A stretch of 22,345 bases of DNA, taken from positions 1 to 22,345 of the forward strand of contig NZ_CALAOH010000068.1 in assembly GCF_937926365.1 (NCBI RefSeq), written 5' to 3'. Of this stretch, positions 1 through 7,381 are shown piece by piece (the first letter of the stretch is position 1; every line of letters begins with the position of its first letter). The notes below the pieces were generated by a model that was not told where the DNA came from, searched no databases, and saw only the letters and a list, made by a program, of their open reading frames with translations. Source of the stretch: an uncultured Azohydromonas sp. Its GTDB lineage: Bacteria > Pseudomonadota > Gammaproteobacteria > Burkholderiales > Burkholderiaceae_C. The position numbers and the translations under genes were made by a program.

Positions 1-96
1 TGCCGTCACTTCCTCACCATCTGGCCATTATCCCAGGTAGAAGTGAACGACCCTGGGGCCCTATCTCGCCCATCGCCTGGGGCTGCCGGCGCGCCT

Positions 97-1059
97 TCAA
101 GCCGCCGCGTACTCCTCGCGCGCCAGCTCGCGCATGAAGGCCGGGCGCAGCCACAGCCGCGGCGGCGCGTCCGCCGTGGCGACGATCACGGCGTTCTGGC
201 CGTAACGCTCCATCAGCTGCTGCAGCAGCGCCGGCGGCGCATCGAACACGGCCAGCAGCGGCTCATGCGGCCGCGCGCTGCCGTCGCGGGCGCGGCCTTC
301 CGCGCTCACGTAACGCAGCTCCGCCTCCTCCAGCCACTCTTCCAGCGTCGCCTGGCGCTGCTGGTTCTCCCCTTCCGGCAGCGTGTCGCTACGCGGGTTG
401 TAGGCCGTGAGCACGGCCAGGCACCGGGCCCCCTGCGCCGCCAGGAAGCCGGGCAGCCCGGCGTTGGGCTCGCCCGGATGCAGCGGCAACTCCAGCCCAC
501 TGACGAAGTAATTCGTGTCGGCGTAGCCCGCCAGCAGGTGGTCGGCGTCCTCGGCCGCGCCCGCGCCCGGCTCGGCGGACAGGTCCGGCCCGTCGTCGTC
601 CGGCGCCGGCGCCTCGGGATAGGGATCGGCATGCGCCAGCACGCAGGCGGGCGACTTCACGGCCGCGTCGTCCAGCGCCGGGGGACAAGGCACCTTCACC
701 GACTGCGGCGCCGCCTCGATGGTCTCGGGCCTGAGCTGGCGCTGGCGGGCGGACTCGTCGGTCCATTTCGACTTGCGGTAGGCCACCACCCGGGCGCCGG
801 CCTCGCGCAGCAGCGCCAGCGCTTCCTCGGTGAACACGGTGCCCACGGCCACGATGCCGTCGGCCGCCGGCGGGCCCAGCCGGCGCAGCGCCTTGCGCAC
901 CGGCGGCGACATGACCACGTCGCGCGGCGCGTGCGCGAACAGCAGCAGCGAGTACTGCCCTTCGGGCCGCACTGCCTTGCGCACGTCGTCGCGGTAGGCG
1001 GGCGGCACGGCCAGGGGAAGTTTCTCGGCGGGGATGCGGGAGCGGAGTACGGGCTTCAT
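97..1059 (-). CDS. DUF3293 domain protein with an unassigned N-terminal region
   Basis: The product has 320 residues. Residues about 178-300 fit DUF3293: an early D-T-N-Y-F-V stretch, then LTAYNPRSDTLPEGEN at about 217-232 and the late YGQNAVIV at about 286-293. The function of DUF3293 is not known. Residues about 35-100 form a separate region with alternating strands and helices (DGIVAVGTVFTEEALALL, then GARVVAYRK), which looks Rossmann-like, but I do not recognise the family. An acidic, proline-rich linker (about 145-175) joins the halves. There is no signal peptide or membrane segment, so the protein is probably cytoplasmic. It starts 49 bases after the stop of the upstream permease on the same strand, so the two may be co-transcribed. 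The DUF3293 call is fairly secure; any role is unknown. Confidence 0.8.
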   Translation of the reverse strand: MKPVLRSRIPAEKLPLAVPPAYRDDVRKAVRPEGQYSLLLFAHAPRDVVMSPPVRKALRRLGPPAADGIVAVGTVFTEEALALLREAGARVVAYRKSKWTDESARQRQLRPETIEAAPQSVKVPCPPALDDAAVKSPACVLAHADPYPEAPAPDDDGPDLSAEPGAGAAEDADHLLAGYADTNYFVSGLELPLHPGEPNAGLPGFLAAQGARCLAVLTAYNPRSDTLPEGENQQRQATLEEWLEEAELRYVSAEGRARDGSARPHEPLLAVFDAPPALLQQLMERYGQNAVIVATADAPPRLWLRPAFMRELAREEYAAA

Positions 1060-1108
1060 GCAGTGCAGTGGAGCAAGCCGCGGGCACGTCGCGCCACCGC
1101 GCTACCCC

Positions 1109-3718
1109 CTATTCCGCGGCCCTCCTCAAGGTCTGCACCACCGGCCGCCGCAGCACCCCGCGCAGGCCCCACCACCCGGCCGCCAGCGCCAGCAGCGCGC
1201 CGGCCACCGTGCCGGCCAGCGGCACCAGCGGCGAGCCGTGCCACTCGAACTCGAAGGCATATTTGGCCAGCGCCCAGCCGACCGCCACCGCCGCGACGGA
1301 GGCCAGGAAGCCGGCCAGCGCGCCCACGCCCAGCAGTTCCGCGCGCTGCACCGTCTGCAGCAGCGCCCGGCCCGCGCCCAGGGCGCGCATCACCGCGTAC
1401 TCGCGCTCGCGCGCCTCGCGCGTGGCCGTCACGGCCGCGAACAGCACCACCAGCCCGGCCGCCAGCGTGAAGCCGAACAGGAACTCCACGGCGCGGATCA
1501 CCTGGTCCAGCACCGCCTGCACCTGCCCCAGCGAGGCCGAGACGTCGATGTTCGTGATGTTCGGAAACTCCCTCACCAGCCGGTTGTCGAAGCCCGGCAC
1601 CGCCGGGGCGCGGAAGGCGGAGATGTAGGTCGCGGGCACCTCGTCCATGCGCTCGCGCGGGAACATGACGAAGAAGTTCACCCGCATCGAGCCCCAGTCC
1701 ACCTTGCGCAGGCTGGTGATGCGGCCCTCGTGCATGCCGCCCGCCACGTCGAAGCGCAGCCGGTCGCCCAGCTTCAGGCCCAGCGTCTGCGCCAGGCCTT
1801 CCTCCACGCTCACCGCGTCGGGCTCGTCGGGCGTCCACTTGCCGGCGGAAACCTGGTTGTGCCCGGGCATCCTCGCGTCGAAGCTGAGGTTGAACTCGCG
1901 CTCGGCCAGGCGCCGCGCGCGGTCCTCGCTCCACTCCTCGCCGCGGATGCTGCGGCCGTTGATGGCCACCAGCCGGCCGCGGAACATCGGGTACCAGTCG
2001 TAGCGCTCCACGCCCGCCTCGCGCAGCCGCTGCCGGAAGGGCTCCGCCTGGTCCGGCTGCAGGTTGATGACGAAGCGGTTGGGCGCGTCCGGCGGCGTGG
2101 CCCGGCGCCAGCTGTCGATGAGGTCGGTGCGCAGCAGCACCAGCAGCACCAGCGCCAGCAGGCCCACCGCCAGCGCCGACACCTGCAGCACCGCGAAGCC
2201 CGGCCGCGCCGCCACCTGCCGCGTCGCCAGCACCAGCCAGCGCGGCGCCCGGCGCGCGCGCGGCACCGTGCGCCGCAGCAGCAGCACCGCGCCCCAGGCG
2301 ATGAGCGCGAACAGCGCCACCGCGCCGGCGAAGCCGCCCACGGCGATCAAGCCCATCTTCAGGTCCGACGAGGCCGCCACCAGCAGCGCCGCGAAGCCCA
2401 GCGTGCCCGCCAGCAGCACCACCAGCGAGGTCGCCTTGAGCTGCCCCACGTCGCGCCGGATCACGCGCAGCGCCGGCACCTTGGCCAGCTGCAGCACCGG
2501 CGGCAGCCCGAAGCCGAACAGCAGCGTCAGCCCGACGCCCAGCCCGAAGGCCGCGGGACGCCAGCCGGCGGCGGGCAGCGTGGTTTCCACCAGCGAGCCC
2601 AGCAGCAGCACGAACACGAAGTGGATGGCCCAGCCCGCGGCCACCCCCAGCGCGCTGGCGAACAGGCCGACGGCGCCGAACTCCAGCACGTAGGCCGAGG
2701 CGATGGCGCGCTGCGGCAGGCCCAGCACGCGCAGCAGCGCGCAGTCGTCGAGGTGGCGCTGCGCGAAGTCGCGCGCCGCGATGGCCACCGCCACCGCCGC
2801 CAGCAGCGCCGCCAGCAGCGCCACGAGGTTCAGGAACTTGTTGGCCCGCTCCAGCGTCTGGCGCATCTCGGGGCGGCTGGCCTCCAGCGACTCCGCGCGC
2901 ACGCCGCGCAGGTTCTGCTTGCGGATCTCCTCCTGCGCCCAGTCCACGAAGCGCTGCACTGCCGCAGCGCCGGCCTTGCCGTCGTCCGGCGCGGCGGCCA
3001 GCAGCCGGTAGGTGACGCGGCTGGCGGGCTGGACCAGCCCCGTGGCCTCCAGGTCCGAGGCGCGCAGCATCGCCCGCGGCGCGAAGCTCAGGAAGCCGGC
3101 GCCGCGGTCGGGCTCCAGCGAGATCACGCGCTCGATGCGCAGCTTCGCGTCGCCCAGCAGCAGCGCGTCGCCCACGCGCAGCTGCAGCGCGTCCAGCACC
3201 GCGGCGTCCACCCACACGCTGCCCGGGCTGGGAATGCCCTGGGCCGGCCGCGCGGGGCCGTCCGGTTGATCGCGCACGCGCAGCTGGCCGCGCAGCGGGT
3301 AGCCCTCGGCCACCGCCTTGACCGCCACCAGTCGCGAACCACCGCCCTGCGCCTCCTCCGCCAGCGCCATGCTCGGAAAGCTGGCGTGCTGGGTGACGCG
3401 CAAGCCCAGCGCGCGGGCCTGCGCCTCGAAGGCCGGGGGCAGCGGATGGTCCGCCGCGACGCTGGCGTCGCCCCCCAGCAGCGCGCCGGCATCGCGCGCC
3501 AGCCCGGCGTTGAGCCGGTCGGCGAAGAAGCCCACCGCCGTGAGCGCCGCCACCGCCAGCAGCACCGCCACCACCAGCAACCGCAGCTCGCCCGCGCGCA
3601 GGTCGCGCCAGGTCTGGCGCCAGGCCAGCTTCACGAGCGAAGGTTTCAAACGCGCGCTGGCCGGCGTGGGGGCGGCAGCGCTCGAAGTGGCAAGGGCGTC
3701 AGGGGGCAGCGAGCTCAT
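1109..3718 (-). CDS. YbbP-like ABC transporter permease (FtsX/MacB superfamily)
   Basis: This is an 869-residue inner-membrane protein. An N-terminal helix (about 47-66) follows a motif typical of the YbbP family, LAWRQTWRDLRAGELRLL. A large periplasmic region (about 67-290) comes next, then a first FtsX-type helix bundle containing ALLRVLGLPQRAIASAYVLE. A second periplasmic region follows, and the C-terminal bundle contains REREYAVMRALGAGR. The paired FtsX repeats and the length match the family, which usually works with a YbbA-type ATPase and is thought to move lipids or other envelope molecules. No partner ATPase is next to it; the upstream neighbour is a divergent dioxygenase gene. The ATG at 3718 has no clear Shine-Dalgarno site, so the true start could lie slightly downstream, before the LAWRQTWRD motif. 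Family assignment is secure; substrate is unknown. Confidence 0.9.
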   Translation of the reverse strand: MSSLPPDALATSSAAAPTPASARLKPSLVKLAWRQTWRDLRAGELRLLVVAVLLAVAALTAVGFFADRLNAGLARDAGALLGGDASVAADHPLPPAFEAQARALGLRVTQHASFPSMALAEEAQGGGSRLVAVKAVAEGYPLRGQLRVRDQPDGPARPAQGIPSPGSVWVDAAVLDALQLRVGDALLLGDAKLRIERVISLEPDRGAGFLSFAPRAMLRASDLEATGLVQPASRVTYRLLAAAPDDGKAGAAAVQRFVDWAQEEIRKQNLRGVRAESLEASRPEMRQTLERANKFLNLVALLAALLAAVAVAIAARDFAQRHLDDCALLRVLGLPQRAIASAYVLEFGAVGLFASALGVAAGWAIHFVFVLLLGSLVETTLPAAGWRPAAFGLGVGLTLLFGFGLPPVLQLAKVPALRVIRRDVGQLKATSLVVLLAGTLGFAALLVAASSDLKMGLIAVGGFAGAVALFALIAWGAVLLLRRTVPRARRAPRWLVLATRQVAARPGFAVLQVSALAVGLLALVLLVLLRTDLIDSWRRATPPDAPNRFVINLQPDQAEPFRQRLREAGVERYDWYPMFRGRLVAINGRSIRGEEWSEDRARRLAEREFNLSFDARMPGHNQVSAGKWTPDEPDAVSVEEGLAQTLGLKLGDRLRFDVAGGMHEGRITSLRKVDWGSMRVNFFVMFPRERMDEVPATYISAFRAPAVPGFDNRLVREFPNITNIDVSASLGQVQAVLDQVIRAVEFLFGFTLAAGLVVLFAAVTATREAREREYAVMRALGAGRALLQTVQRAELLGVGALAGFLASVAAVAVGWALAKYAFEFEWHGSPLVPLAGTVAGALLALAAGWWGLRGVLRRPVVQTLRRAAE

Positions 3719-3812
3719 GCCGGGGACGATACCCGAGCGCTGTCAAGCGCCTGAACGCCGGGTGCAAACCCCCGCAACGCCAGGCAGGGGCCGGGCTGCT
3801 TCAATGGGCCGC

Positions 3813-4655
3813 ATGAACACCTTGCCCTCGATCTTCCTGTCCCACGGCTCGCCCATGATCACGCTGGAGCCGGGCGCGGCCGGCGCCTTCATGCGGCGGC
3901 TGGGCCCGGCCATCGACGCGGCCTTCGGCCGCCCGCGCGCGATCCTGGCGGTGTCGGCGCACTCGCTCACGCGCGAGCCGGTGCTGCTGGCCGCCGCGCG
4001 GCACGCGGCGGTGCCGGACTTCGGCGGCTTTCCGCAGGCCCTGTACGAGATGCGCTACGACGCCCCGGGCGCGCCGGCGCTGGCGCAGGAGGTGAAGGCG
4101 CTGCTGGCCGAGTCCGGCGTGGCGGCGCACGTGGTGGACGAAGGCGGGCTGGACCACGGCATCTGGACGCCGCTGCGCTACGTCTACCCGGAGGCCGACG
4201 TGCCGGTGCTGCCGCTGGCCTGGATGCCCATGGCGCCGCCGGCGCAGCAGTTCGCGCTGGGGCAGGCGCTGGCCGCGCTGCGCGAGCGGGGCGTGCTGGT
4301 GATGGGCAGCGGCTCCATCACGCACAACCTGCGCATGCTCTCCACCTTCACCGGCCGCGCGCCGCTGGACGCGCCGGAGAAGGCGGAGAGCGCCGGGTTC
4401 CGCCACTGGTTCGCCGAGCGCGCGGCGGAGCGCGACTGGGACGCGCTCTTCGACTACCGGGCCCGCGCCCCGCACGGCGCGCTGATGCACCCGAGCGACG
4501 AGCACCTGCTGCCCTGGTACGTCGCGGCCGGCGCGGGCGGACGAGACACCACCCCGCTGCGGCTGCACGAGAGCCACGCCTACGGGGCGCTGGGGATGGA
4601 TGCGTATGGGTTCGGCGTGGAGGCGCAGAGGCTGCGGGAGGCGCTGGCGGCCTGA
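3813..4655 (+). CDS. DODA-type extradiol aromatic ring-opening dioxygenase (LigB superfamily, YgiD-like)
   Basis: The product has 280 residues and resembles the short, single-chain LigB-fold enzymes such as E. coli YgiD, a 4,5-DOPA extradiol dioxygenase. Visible family motifs are FLSHGSP (His11), VSAHSLTREP (His50), GLDHGIWTPL (His115), GSGSITHNLR (His171), DEHLLPW (His231) and HESHAYGALGMDAYGF near the end. By comparison with YgiD, His11, His50, His171 and His231 are the likely metal ligands and His115 a catalytic residue. The reaction would be ring opening of a catechol-type substrate, but the natural substrate cannot be read from the sequence. The ATG at 3813 places the conserved motif next to the N-terminus; an in-frame ATG at 3804 would add three residues. 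The gene is divergent from the YbbP-like permease and convergent with a Bmp gene. It is probably cytoplasmic, with no signal peptide. Confidence 0.9.
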   Translation: MNTLPSIFLSHGSPMITLEPGAAGAFMRRLGPAIDAAFGRPRAILAVSAHSLTREPVLLAAARHAAVPDFGGFPQALYEMRYDAPGAPALAQEVKALLAESGVAAHVVDEGGLDHGIWTPLRYVYPEADVPVLPLAWMPMAPPAQQFALGQALAALRERGVLVMGSGSITHNLRMLSTFTGRAPLDAPEKAESAGFRHWFAERAAERDWDALFDYRARAPHGALMHPSDEHLLPWYVAAGAGGRDTTPLRLHESHAYGALGMDAYGFGVEAQRLREALAA

Positions 4656-4657
4656 GT

Positions 4658-4677
4658 CAGGGCCGGGCCCGGCCCTG
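4658..4677. terminator. Perfect 20-base palindrome between two convergent genes
   Basis: The sequence is self-complementary over 20 bases with 10-base arms, and it pairs further outward with one G-U mismatch. It fills nearly all of the 24 bases between the stop codons of the dioxygenase and the Bmp gene. There is no T-run on either side, so it is a candidate bidirectional terminator or 3'-end stabiliser rather than a textbook intrinsic terminator. Confidence 0.5.
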
Positions 4678-4679
4678 GC

Positions 4680-5777
4680 TCACTTCGCCGCCGTCGGCAA
4701 GGTGCCCTGCACCCCCGCCACGAACCAATCCATGCGCCCGATGGCCGCGTCGTCCAGCGCGCCTTTCTCCAGGCGCACGTGGCCGGACTGGTCCACCAGC
4801 CGACCGGCGAAGGGATTCAGCTTGCCCTGCGCGATGGCGCGCTGCTTGGCCAGCACCTCCTCGCGCAGCGCCTGGGGCAGCCTGGGGTTCAGCGCGGCCA
4901 GCTCGACCATGCCGTCCTTGATCCCGCCCCACACCGGCGTGGGCTTCCAGCGCTTGTCCATCACCGACTTCGCGACCCGCGTGTAGTAGCCGCCCCAGTT
5001 GGCCACCACCGCGGCAAGTTGCGCCTCGGGGGCGAAGCGGCTCATGTCGCTGTGGAAGGCGAGCAGGTGCACGCCCTTCTCCTCGGCCGCCTGCGGCACC
5101 GCGGGCGAGGCGCTGTGGTGCGTGAGCACGTCCGCGCCGGCGTGGACCAGCGACAGCGCCGCCTCGCGCTCGCGCGCCGGGTCGAACCAGGTGTTGAGCC
5201 ACAGCACTTTCACTTGCGCCTTCGGGTTGGCGGCCTGCATGCCCAGTGTGAAGGCGTTGATGCCCTGGATCACCTCCGGCACCGGAAAACCCGCCACGTA
5301 GCCGGCCGCCCCACTCTTGCTGACCTTGCCCGCCAGGTAGCCGGCGAGCCAGCGGCCCTCGTAGAAGCGGGCGTTGTAGGTGCCCAGGTTGGCCGCGGTC
5401 TTGTAGCCGCCCACGTGCTCGAACTTCGCGTTCGGGAAGTCCGCGGCCACGCGCAGCGCGGGCTCCAGGTAGCCGAAGCTGGTGGCGAAGATCAGCCCGT
5501 GGCCCTGCGCCGTCAGGTCGCGCATCACGCGCTCGCTGTCGGGCCCTTCGGGCACGGCTTCCACCACGGTGCTCTTCACGGCGGCGCCCAGCGCCTTCTC
5601 CATCGCCAGGCGGCCCTGCTCGTGCTGGTAGGTCCAGCCGGCCTGCCCCACGGGCGTGACGTAGACGAAAGCGGCCTTCAGCGGCGCGGACGGCGCACCG
5701 GCGGCGGTCTGGGCAAAGGAGGGAGATGCAGCGACGCACGCGGCGAGCAGCGCGCCGCGCGAGAGGTTTTTGAACAT
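4680..5777 (-). CDS. Bmp-family ABC transporter substrate-binding protein, stand-alone
   Basis: The 365-residue product is an extracytoplasmic binding protein of the Bmp/PnrA family, whose known members bind purines and purine nucleosides. It has an N-terminal signal peptide ending near SPSFAQ; an early LAAC at residues 11-14 resembles a lipobox but lies unusually close to the start, so secreted or lipoprotein fate is uncertain. Family motifs include VTPVGQAGWTYQHE, ATSFGYLEPAL, FPVPEVIQGINAFTLGMQ and NTWFDPARE. The start at 5777 is chosen because GAGGA lies five bases upstream; an ATG at 5792 is also in frame. It is clearly paralogous to the binding protein at 12403-13560 (roughly 45% identical by eye), but pocket-region residues differ: HHSASPAV and FHSDMSRF here, against QNTDSSAV and WDSDMSKF there. 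No permease or ATPase gene is adjacent, so it may share the transporter at 13620-17191. Ligand is unproven. Confidence 0.9.
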   Translation of the reverse strand: MFKNLSRGALLAACVAASPSFAQTAAGAPSAPLKAAFVYVTPVGQAGWTYQHEQGRLAMEKALGAAVKSTVVEAVPEGPDSERVMRDLTAQGHGLIFATSFGYLEPALRVAADFPNAKFEHVGGYKTAANLGTYNARFYEGRWLAGYLAGKVSKSGAAGYVAGFPVPEVIQGINAFTLGMQAANPKAQVKVLWLNTWFDPAREREAALSLVHAGADVLTHHSASPAVPQAAEEKGVHLLAFHSDMSRFAPEAQLAAVVANWGGYYTRVAKSVMDKRWKPTPVWGGIKDGMVELAALNPRLPQALREEVLAKQRAIAQGKLNPFAGRLVDQSGHVRLEKGALDDAAIGRMDWFVAGVQGTLPTAAK

Positions 5778-5802
5778 GGTTGTCCTCGACATGGCCACCG
5801 GC

Positions 5803-5837
5803 AAAAACAAACGCGCCGCGGGTGGCGCGCGGCGCGT
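5803..5837 (-). promoter_or_regulatory. Terminator-like hairpin in the 5' leader of the stand-alone Bmp gene
   Basis: A perfect 10-base inverted repeat (5811-5820 with 5828-5837, seven-base loop) is followed on the minus strand by TTGTTTTT, the layout of an intrinsic terminator. It sits only about 25 bases upstream of the ribosome-binding site of the Bmp gene at 4680-5777. No minus-strand gene lies upstream that would need terminating. It may be an attenuator or a 5'-end stabilising hairpin: a TACAAT box at 5851-5856 (minus) would put the transcript start very close to the hairpin. No known riboswitch aptamer was recognised. Confidence 0.5.
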
Positions 5838-5924
5838 GAGGGAAGCCGCCATTGTAGGCAGGGGTGGAACCGGAGACGGTGGGGCTTCTCCAATTCCGCA
5901 CCAAGCTTCAAGAGGAAGAACCCC

Positions 5925-6281
5925 ATGCTGATCCTGATCTGGTCCCTCGCCGCCCTGGGCATCGCGCTGTGCGCGCTGCTGGCCTGGGCGCTGTACGCGC
6001 TGCTGCGCATGGACCCCGCCTGGCTCGGCGACCTGCCCGGCCTCGCGCAGCGGCTGCCCTGGCAGGAGGGGCTGGACCACTTCTTCCCCGGCTGGGAGGA
6101 ACTGCTGCGCTGGGCGGTGGAGGCCGCGCAGTGGCTGCTGGGCTGGGCCGGCAGCGCCGCGCCGGTGGTGGCGTGGGTCTTCTTCGCGCTGTGCGCCAGC
6201 TTCGTGCTGGCCGGCGCGGGGCTGCTGACGCTGTCGGTGAAGCTGCTGCGCAAGGCCTCGGCCCGACGCGCTTCGGCCTGA
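5925..6281 (+). CDS. Small hypothetical membrane protein with two transmembrane helices
   Basis: The product has 118 residues with a hydrophobic helix at about 3-27 and a second at about 80-105. Between them lies a tryptophan-rich amphipathic stretch (about 31-75). The C-terminus is basic (KLLRKASARRASA), which suggests a cytoplasmic tail, so both ends may be inside with the middle in the periplasm. The ATG at 5925 is preceded by AGAGGAAG at a good distance, so expression is plausible. I do not recognise a family. It is divergent from the stand-alone Bmp gene and lies ahead of the carbonic anhydrase gene, separated from it by two hairpins, so it is probably its own transcription unit. Confidence 0.7.
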   Translation: MLILIWSLAALGIALCALLAWALYALLRMDPAWLGDLPGLAQRLPWQEGLDHFFPGWEELLRWAVEAAQWLLGWAGSAAPVVAWVFFALCASFVLAGAGLLTLSVKLLRKASARRASA

Positions 6282-6293
6282 GCCACGGCGCAG

Positions 6294-6321
6294 ACCGGCC
6301 CGCGGCGCCGCGGGCCGGTCC
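6294..6321 (+). terminator. Perfect 28-base GC-rich palindrome after the small membrane protein gene
   Basis: The 28 bases are fully self-complementary (14-base arms), starting 13 bases after the stop codon at 6281. No T-run follows. This is a candidate transcript-end hairpin; a protein-binding site cannot be excluded. Confidence 0.5.
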
Positions 6322-6377
6322 TGGCTGGCACGGCCAGCGTTTCCCGGGAGGGATGCATGACCCAGCGACAATGCCCG

Positions 6378-6410
6378 CGGCCAGCGTCCGCTGGCCGTTT
6401 CATTTCAGTT
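6378..6410 (+). terminator. Hairpin with T-rich tail upstream of the carbonic anhydrase gene
   Basis: Eight-base perfect arms (6378-6385 with 6390-6397, loop GTCC) are followed by TTTCATTTCAGTT, a T-rich tract on the plus strand. It lies about 30 bases before the ribosome-binding site of the carbonic anhydrase gene. It could end transcription from the upstream gene, or act in the carbonic anhydrase leader. Confidence 0.5.
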
Positions 6411-6440
6411 CAGAGCACCCCCGTTGTTGGAGACCTTTCA

Positions 6441-7202
6441 ATGCCCCTGTTGACCCGTCCCCTGCCCCTGCTGGCCCTGGCCGCCGCCCTGACCGCCACC
6501 GCTGCCGCCCAGGCGGCCAACGACCACGCCCACTGGGAGTACACCGGCCACGCCGGCGCGGCGAATTGGGGGGACCTGGACAAGTCCTTCGAGACCTGCA
6601 AGCTCGGCACCCTCCAGTCGCCCATCGACATCCGCGGCGCGAAGAAGAACGGCGAGCTGCCGGCCATCGGCTTCGGCTACAAGGCCGGCGCGGCCGAGGT
6701 GGTCAACAACGGCCACACCATCCAGGTCAACCTGCCCGAAGGCGGCACGGTGAAGCTGGCCTCGGGCGAGTACCAGCTGCTGCAGTTCCACTTCCACACG
6801 CCCAGCGAGGAGAAGGTCAACGGCAAGGCTTACCCGCTGGTGGCGCATCTGGTGCACAAGAACGCGGCCAACGAGCTGGCGGTGGTGGGCGTGCTGTTCC
6901 GCGAGGGCAAGGCCAACGCCGCGCTGCAGAAGGTGTTCGACGCCATGCCCAAGGAGCCCGGCGCCAAGGCGGCGCTGGACGGCGGCTTCGACACCGCCGC
7001 GCTGCTGCCCGCCAAGCAGGGCTACTGGGCCTTCGAGGGCTCGCTGACCACGCCGCCCTGCAGCGAGGGCGTGAAGTGGCAGGTGCTGCGCCAGCCGGTG
7101 GAAGTGTCCAAGGACCAGCTCGCGGCCTTCCGCAAGCTCTACCCGATGAACGCCCGCCCGGTGCAGCCGCTCAACGGGCGCATCGTGTTCACCAAGGGGT
7201 GA
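6441..7202 (+). CDS. Periplasmic alpha-carbonic anhydrase
   Basis: The 253-residue product catalyses reversible hydration of CO2 to bicarbonate. An Ala/Leu-rich signal peptide (about 1-25, ending ATAAAQA) predicts export to the periplasm. Family landmarks are all present: LQSPIDI (about 58-64), the proton-shuttle histidine in NNGHTIQV (His92), zinc ligands His117 and His119 in QFHFHTPSEE and His136 in AHLVHK, and SLTTPPCSEGVKW (about 201-213) with the active-site threonine. Cys53 and Cys207 match the disulfide pair seen in bacterial alpha-class enzymes. The start at 6441 is preceded by GGAGA; an earlier ATG at 6357 would add 28 residues ahead of the signal peptide and is unlikely. A hairpin follows the gene. 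A role in inorganic-carbon or pH balance at the cell envelope is inferred from the family. Confidence 0.95.
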   Translation: MPLLTRPLPLLALAAALTATAAAQAANDHAHWEYTGHAGAANWGDLDKSFETCKLGTLQSPIDIRGAKKNGELPAIGFGYKAGAAEVVNNGHTIQVNLPEGGTVKLASGEYQLLQFHFHTPSEEKVNGKAYPLVAHLVHKNAANELAVVGVLFREGKANAALQKVFDAMPKEPGAKAALDGGFDTAALLPAKQGYWAFEGSLTTPPCSEGVKWQVLRQPVEVSKDQLAAFRKLYPMNARPVQPLNGRIVFTKG

Positions 7203-7248
7203 TCCGGGCCTGCTTCGAGGCCGAGCCGCCCGGCTGAAGGCCCGCGGC

Positions 7249-7280
7249 GTCGCCGCTTTCGCGACCCGCGAAAGCTCGAC
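7249..7280 (+). terminator. Hairpin downstream of the carbonic anhydrase gene
   Basis: Perfect nine-base arms (7255-7263 with 7267-7275, three-base loop) extend outward through a small internal loop to GTCG/CGAC at 7249-7252 and 7277-7280. There is no T-run. It lies in the 179-base gap before the CoA-transferase gene and is a candidate terminator. Confidence 0.5.
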
Positions 7281-7381
7281 TCGCCACACCGTCATTCCGG
7301 CCCCAGGTCTCCCCTCCCACAATGGCGCCCGCACCGCGGCTTCGAAGCCCGCGGCCCCGCCACGACAAGACAGGAGACCCC

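Noticed and set aside
1..96. A possible gene end or promoter at the left edge, including a GATAAT box on the minus strand
   Set aside because: No frame of useful length and no partner -35 element; two copies of CCTGGGGC there are a short direct repeat of doubtful meaning.
1034..3754. A 906-codon open frame on the plus strand opposite the YbbP-like permease
   Set aside because: Its translation is rich in Arg, Gln, His and Ala with no domain, as expected for antisense frames in GC-rich DNA. The minus-strand frame has clear FtsX/YbbP motifs.
5838..5924. A purine riboswitch ahead of the orphan Bmp gene
   Set aside because: The conserved loop and junction bases of the purine aptamer are not visible and the space is too short.
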